Assembly: GCA_905250075.1 (NCBI GenBank)
Contig: CAJNOP010000531.1
Location: 71,652-135,651 of the forward strand
Length of the DNA: 64,000 nt
Source of the DNA: Rotaria sp. Silwood1
Lineage: Eukaryota; Rotifera; Eurotatoria; Philodinida; Philodinidae
Direction: 5' to 3'
Shown in pieces: positions 61,064 to 64,000 of the stretch (positions are counted from its first letter, which is position 1; every line of letters begins with the position of its first letter). Both the position numbers and the translations under genes were made by a program. The notes below the pieces were generated by a model. The model was not told the origin of the DNA and did not search any database. It saw nothing but the letters and a program-made list of their open reading frames with translations.

Positions 61064-62186
61064 GAATATAAATCACTTAAAGTAGGTAAGAAGATTAAAC
61101 TTTTTTTCATCTAAGTTATTTAAATTAGTTGCTGATGTTGAGAATTGGCTTGCATAAATAGAACTGGTTCAAAATGAAATATATCATCAGCGTAGTTATT
61201 AGTGTCTAGCTAATTGGAATGAATACGGTTGTGCACGAAAAAACAGTTTACAGAAAAAGAGCAATTGAATACACGCTGAGAGTGATTTTAGAATCTTTTG
61301 TGTGTTTCAAACAGCATCTTGGCACTTTTATGTGAAAAGAAATACGTCCTCAGACACAGCAGGCATATTTCATAGGACGTGTCTCATTGCATATCCTCAT
61401 ATATATATTTTTCCAATCGTGAATGAGATCTTTCATGATAAGAACGTGCTGGAATTTCCAGAAGGAAGTGTACAGACGAAACGAGGTATTAAGTAATGGA
61501 CACCAGGTTTTTACCAAAGATGTTCTTATTTTAGAATGATCTCTTCATGTGCAACAGTTTTGAGTACGCATCGCGTTAACTAGGTCCTGTGACTGTTGTA
61601 ACGAATATTTTCAGGGAGAAGATTTAACGGATTTCTTCACAGCACGCTGCAAAGGAGCATCACAGTGACCTCAAGGCACGCTTTATAATACAGAAAACAT
61701 TTTTATTTATTAACTGTTCTTTCCTATTAGCTTTTCTTCATACCTTGTCCAACTCAGGGTAGACGCGTTGCTAAGATGATGGAAGCAAAATATTGTCTAT
61801 AATAAAAAAAGCTTAGATGTTAACATGTACATAAATGTTAAAAAAATCAATTTTTCAGAGGGGTCTTCTAAACTGTCTTTTGCTTCGTTTGTCTAAGGGG
61901 GGTCTTCTATTATGGAGGGATCTTCTAACGTGTCGAGAGCTTTAATTGTATTAGAATTGCTTTTAAAAAATACGAAAGACTATTTTTCGGAGTAATTTCT
62001 GTTAGAAAGAAAATAGAGAACTGCGATTTTCACTATTGGAAAGAGATGAAGATGCATTGGAACGTATACTCCTGAATTACTTTATGTCTCTTGTAAGATT
62101 TGCAATTCACCATTTTAAGACCTACCTATCCAGTATGCTGCTTCCAACGAATTCTCAATTATCAAGCAAAATTTCAGATCATTAAC
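61064..62186. other. interior of the large TIR element
   Basis: No transposase or other gene recognised. Three close copies of a GG(G)GTCTTCTA-like motif lie at about 61859-61930. Confidence 0.4.
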
Positions 62187-62434
62187 TACCCATGTAAAAA
62201 TTTCTATAAATTTAGCGATTTAACGAAAATTAACGTTACCTTTTTGACTGCGAAAACGCATTAAAAATATGCTTTTTAATAAAGTCTCACGCATTGTCTT
62301 ACGTTAATCTCATTTTAATGGGAAAAAGCGCGTGAGACTATTAAAAAGCAGATTTTAAACACATTTTCACGGTCAAAAAGGTAACGTTAATTTTCGCTAA
62401 GTCGTTAAGCTTATAGAATTTTTTTACATGGGTA
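62187..62434. mobile_element. near-palindromic MITE, 248 bp, TA-flanked, nested
   Basis: The whole element is close to one inverted repeat, with arms of about 105 bp. It runs from TA-CCCATGTAAAAA to TTTTTTACATGGG-TA, with the shared inner block GAAAATTAACGTTACC. The flanking TA fits a Tc1/mariner-type target duplication. No coding capacity. Confidence 0.75.
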
Positions 62435-63182
62435 AAGGTATAAATAGTCTAAAATGCTGAGATCAATAATATATTTCCTAATGATATTTATGAAAACAAA
62501 GATTATTTTTGCTTTTTTATTTTTTCCATAAAAATCTATTTTTACAACTGTTAGAAAATTCAATAAAAAACGTCTTAAGAAATCATATTATAAAAACCTA
62601 TAATGTATCTTTCGATGCAACTTCATGTGCTCTTTCCATTAGTGAAAATTGCAAGTCTTTATTGTCTTGCTATCAAAAGTTGCTCAAAAATCCTCATCAT
62701 CATTCATACAATCAGCACATATTATAATGAGACAGATTTTATCGATTTATTATTATTATATGAGTTGAAGTGTGATCAAACAGCATAAAAAATAGAATCT
62801 TTTTCTCTATCAGACTATATATTAAGAAAGTTTCTTTAAGCTTTATACAAGAACTCAAAGTATCACTGTCACCATTTTTGGTATGCCTAAGTATATGATC
62901 CTTGAAAATAAGTTAAACACAACAACGTTTATTTTTTGAGAAAAAGCATATTGTGGATTATTTTTACTATATTTCTACCTAAATTATGAGAGAAGATCTT
63001 GGAGAAAGACCGTACTTTCCAGTTCTATTGCTGAGTTAACTAGTTTTCCAATAAATTTTCATTAAGAAGACTTGAATCTTATTGAGAATTGGTGTCCTAC
63101 AAATGCCCTATATAGGAAGAAGTGATCCTATATAAATGGAGCTTTAAAATCCTATATAATCCTCTATTTTTTCAAAGTGTCG

Positions 63183-63391
63183 CTACGAAGCCACGATATC
63201 GGCTGTGCTGGGCATCGCCATTCCTCCGATAGTCTTTGCTCTGTCACCAGGAAAAATATCATTAATCTCCATCACAGTTGCGTCCTTTTCGGTTTTCTTT
63301 ACAGCAACGTGAAAAATCAGTTGATGATCGGCACCTTTAGAATATAGTATAGGCACATTGATGTGCACGGAACATCTGTTGTTCGATATTT
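63183..63391 (-). pseudogene. orphan coding fragment at the TIR element insertion site
   Basis: The minus-strand frame reads MHINVPILYSKGADHQ, IFHVAVKKTEKDATVMEIND, FPGDRAKTIGGMAMPSTADI. It is open to the edge of a MITE end at 63391. Composition is richer in G+C than its surroundings and residue usage looks protein-like. The 2,972-bp element inserted at its 3' side. Removing that element and one duplication copy gives ...STADI and then TGA. I do not recognise the protein; its N-terminal part is not in view. Confidence 0.35.
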
Positions 63392-63443
63392 TGTGGAACT
63401 CACGTATATTTTCGAAGAAAATAGTGAATGTAAGTTTTAGGGA
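63390..63443. repeat. partial second copy of the 57708 MITE end
   Basis: About 50 of 54 positions match the reverse complement of 58121-58176, including TTGTGGAACTCACGTATA, TTTCGAAGAAAATAGTG and TGTAAGTTTT. Only this end is present. Confidence 0.7.
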
Positions 63444-64000
63444 TGCAACAAATCTTGAGATAGATTTGGATTTGGTATCAAACTTTTTGGGATTTGACTT
63501 TAGGCTTGGACATTTACCCTATATTTTGATTTTGATTGGTATGCTATGCCTGGATTCGGATTTGGATTTGTAGTTTAGATTTGGGCTATGGGTTTGGATT
63601 TGCCTTGAGATTTCTACAAATCTAACAAATAGCTTTGGAGTTTTTGAGATTTATGCTTAGCATTCTTCAAGTAGCCCATTCAGTGCAATGAAGTCATTAT
63701 TAAATAGTTTTTATATATTGATAAAAGTTTAGCAATCTAAAAAGTTCTTGCAATGAAAGTATACTATAGTCTATACAGAAAGTTCGTATGTGTGAGTATT
63801 TTTTGAATAACTCGAGAGCAAAGTGAGAGAGAAGCCTGCAGTTTTCACCATTGTGTAGAGTTTGGAGTACTCTATCGATCCATTAATAGAAGATGAAAAA
63901 CATAAAATTTTCAGGCAATGTTCATTATCGATCTTTGAAAGATATGAACGTGGTCATCTTAAGTTTTATAGTGACTCATCAGTTGTAAATATGCAAAAGA
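63444..64000. other. imperfect GATTTGGATTT repeats, then nothing recognised
   Basis: 63460-63610 is built from irregular repeats of (G)GATTTGGATTT. No gene seen to the window end. Confidence 0.5.

Larger units (their letters stand above)
60214..63203. mobile_element. 2,972-bp TIR element with 9-bp target duplication and nested MITEs
   Basis: The element spans 60223-63194. Its ends are CTGGCTTCGTAG and, reverse-complemented, GTGGCTTCGTAG. The identical 9-bp GATATCGGC flanks it (60214-60222 and 63195-63203). Long diverged inverted arms lie inside: 60330-60525 and 62715-62900 share GTTTGATCACACTTCAACTC, AAAGAAACTTTCTTA and AAATCTGTCTCATTATAAT. A 9-bp duplication is typical of Mutator-like elements, but the ends are unlike ones I know. 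No transposase is recognised. Two smaller foldback elements are inserted inside. Confidence 0.72.

Noticed and set aside
1..64000. CRISPR arrays, prophage or bacterial operons
   Set aside because: No regularly spaced direct repeats and no bacterial gene organisation; genes are intron-rich throughout.

Overview
The window reads as nuclear DNA of a bdelloid rotifer (a Rotaria- or Adineta-like genome). It is about 70% A+T. Genes are cut by many short GT-AG introns of roughly 45-140 bp plus a few long ones. Several genes have a splice acceptor just upstream of the ATG, as expected with spliced-leader trans-splicing. There is a TIR-domain gene and an RNI-type leucine-rich-repeat gene. A Penelope-like element has its 5' side abutting (CCCACA)n, the complement of the TGTGGG telomere repeat known from bdelloids. 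Two 100-N gaps (15712-15811, 50802-50901) show that this is a scaffold, not finished sequence. Species identity is inferred.

Layout, left half (1-50801). A possible terminal exon (47-171) is followed by a broken bacterial-type HAD hydrolase gene (3116-3861) and a decayed unrecognised gene on the minus strand (about 4674-5255). Then come four intact multi-exon plus-strand genes: a 963-aa low-complexity AT-hook protein (7387-11028), a NALCN-channel auxiliary factor (FAM155/NLF-1 type, 17975-19921), a PLAAT/LRAT-fold phospholipid acyltransferase (20645-22293) and a REEP/DP1 ER-shaping protein (26955-29417). The REEP gene becomes visible only when four exons are joined across a 1.76-kb intron. 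An LRR gene follows (32184-35582), made of thirteen 84-bp exons at a 139-bp period between two end exons. Next is a transposon-rich stretch (36884-43116) with two hAT-like elements. The last gene is an ARM-TIR-SAM protein (46114-49336).

Right half (50902-64000). Immediately after the second gap, telomere-type repeats run straight into a 5'-truncated Penelope-like element with reverse transcriptase and GIY-YIG domains. Its 3' end sits in a broken hAT-type transposon, which in turn sits against a decaying minus-strand gene. This order is what a healed chromosome end would look like, so the scaffold join at the gap deserves suspicion. The rest is a graveyard of terminal-inverted-repeat elements: a 310-bp hAT relic with perfect 8-bp target duplications, and a 2,972-bp element with 9-bp duplications that contains two smaller foldback elements.

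The intact genes show no shared pathway; they look like ordinary independent eukaryotic loci. The best leads are the telomere/Penelope junction, a dispersed family of short GTGAG-type hairpins, the ARM-TIR-SAM domain order, the regular LRR exon array and a hairpin pair with compensatory substitutions.
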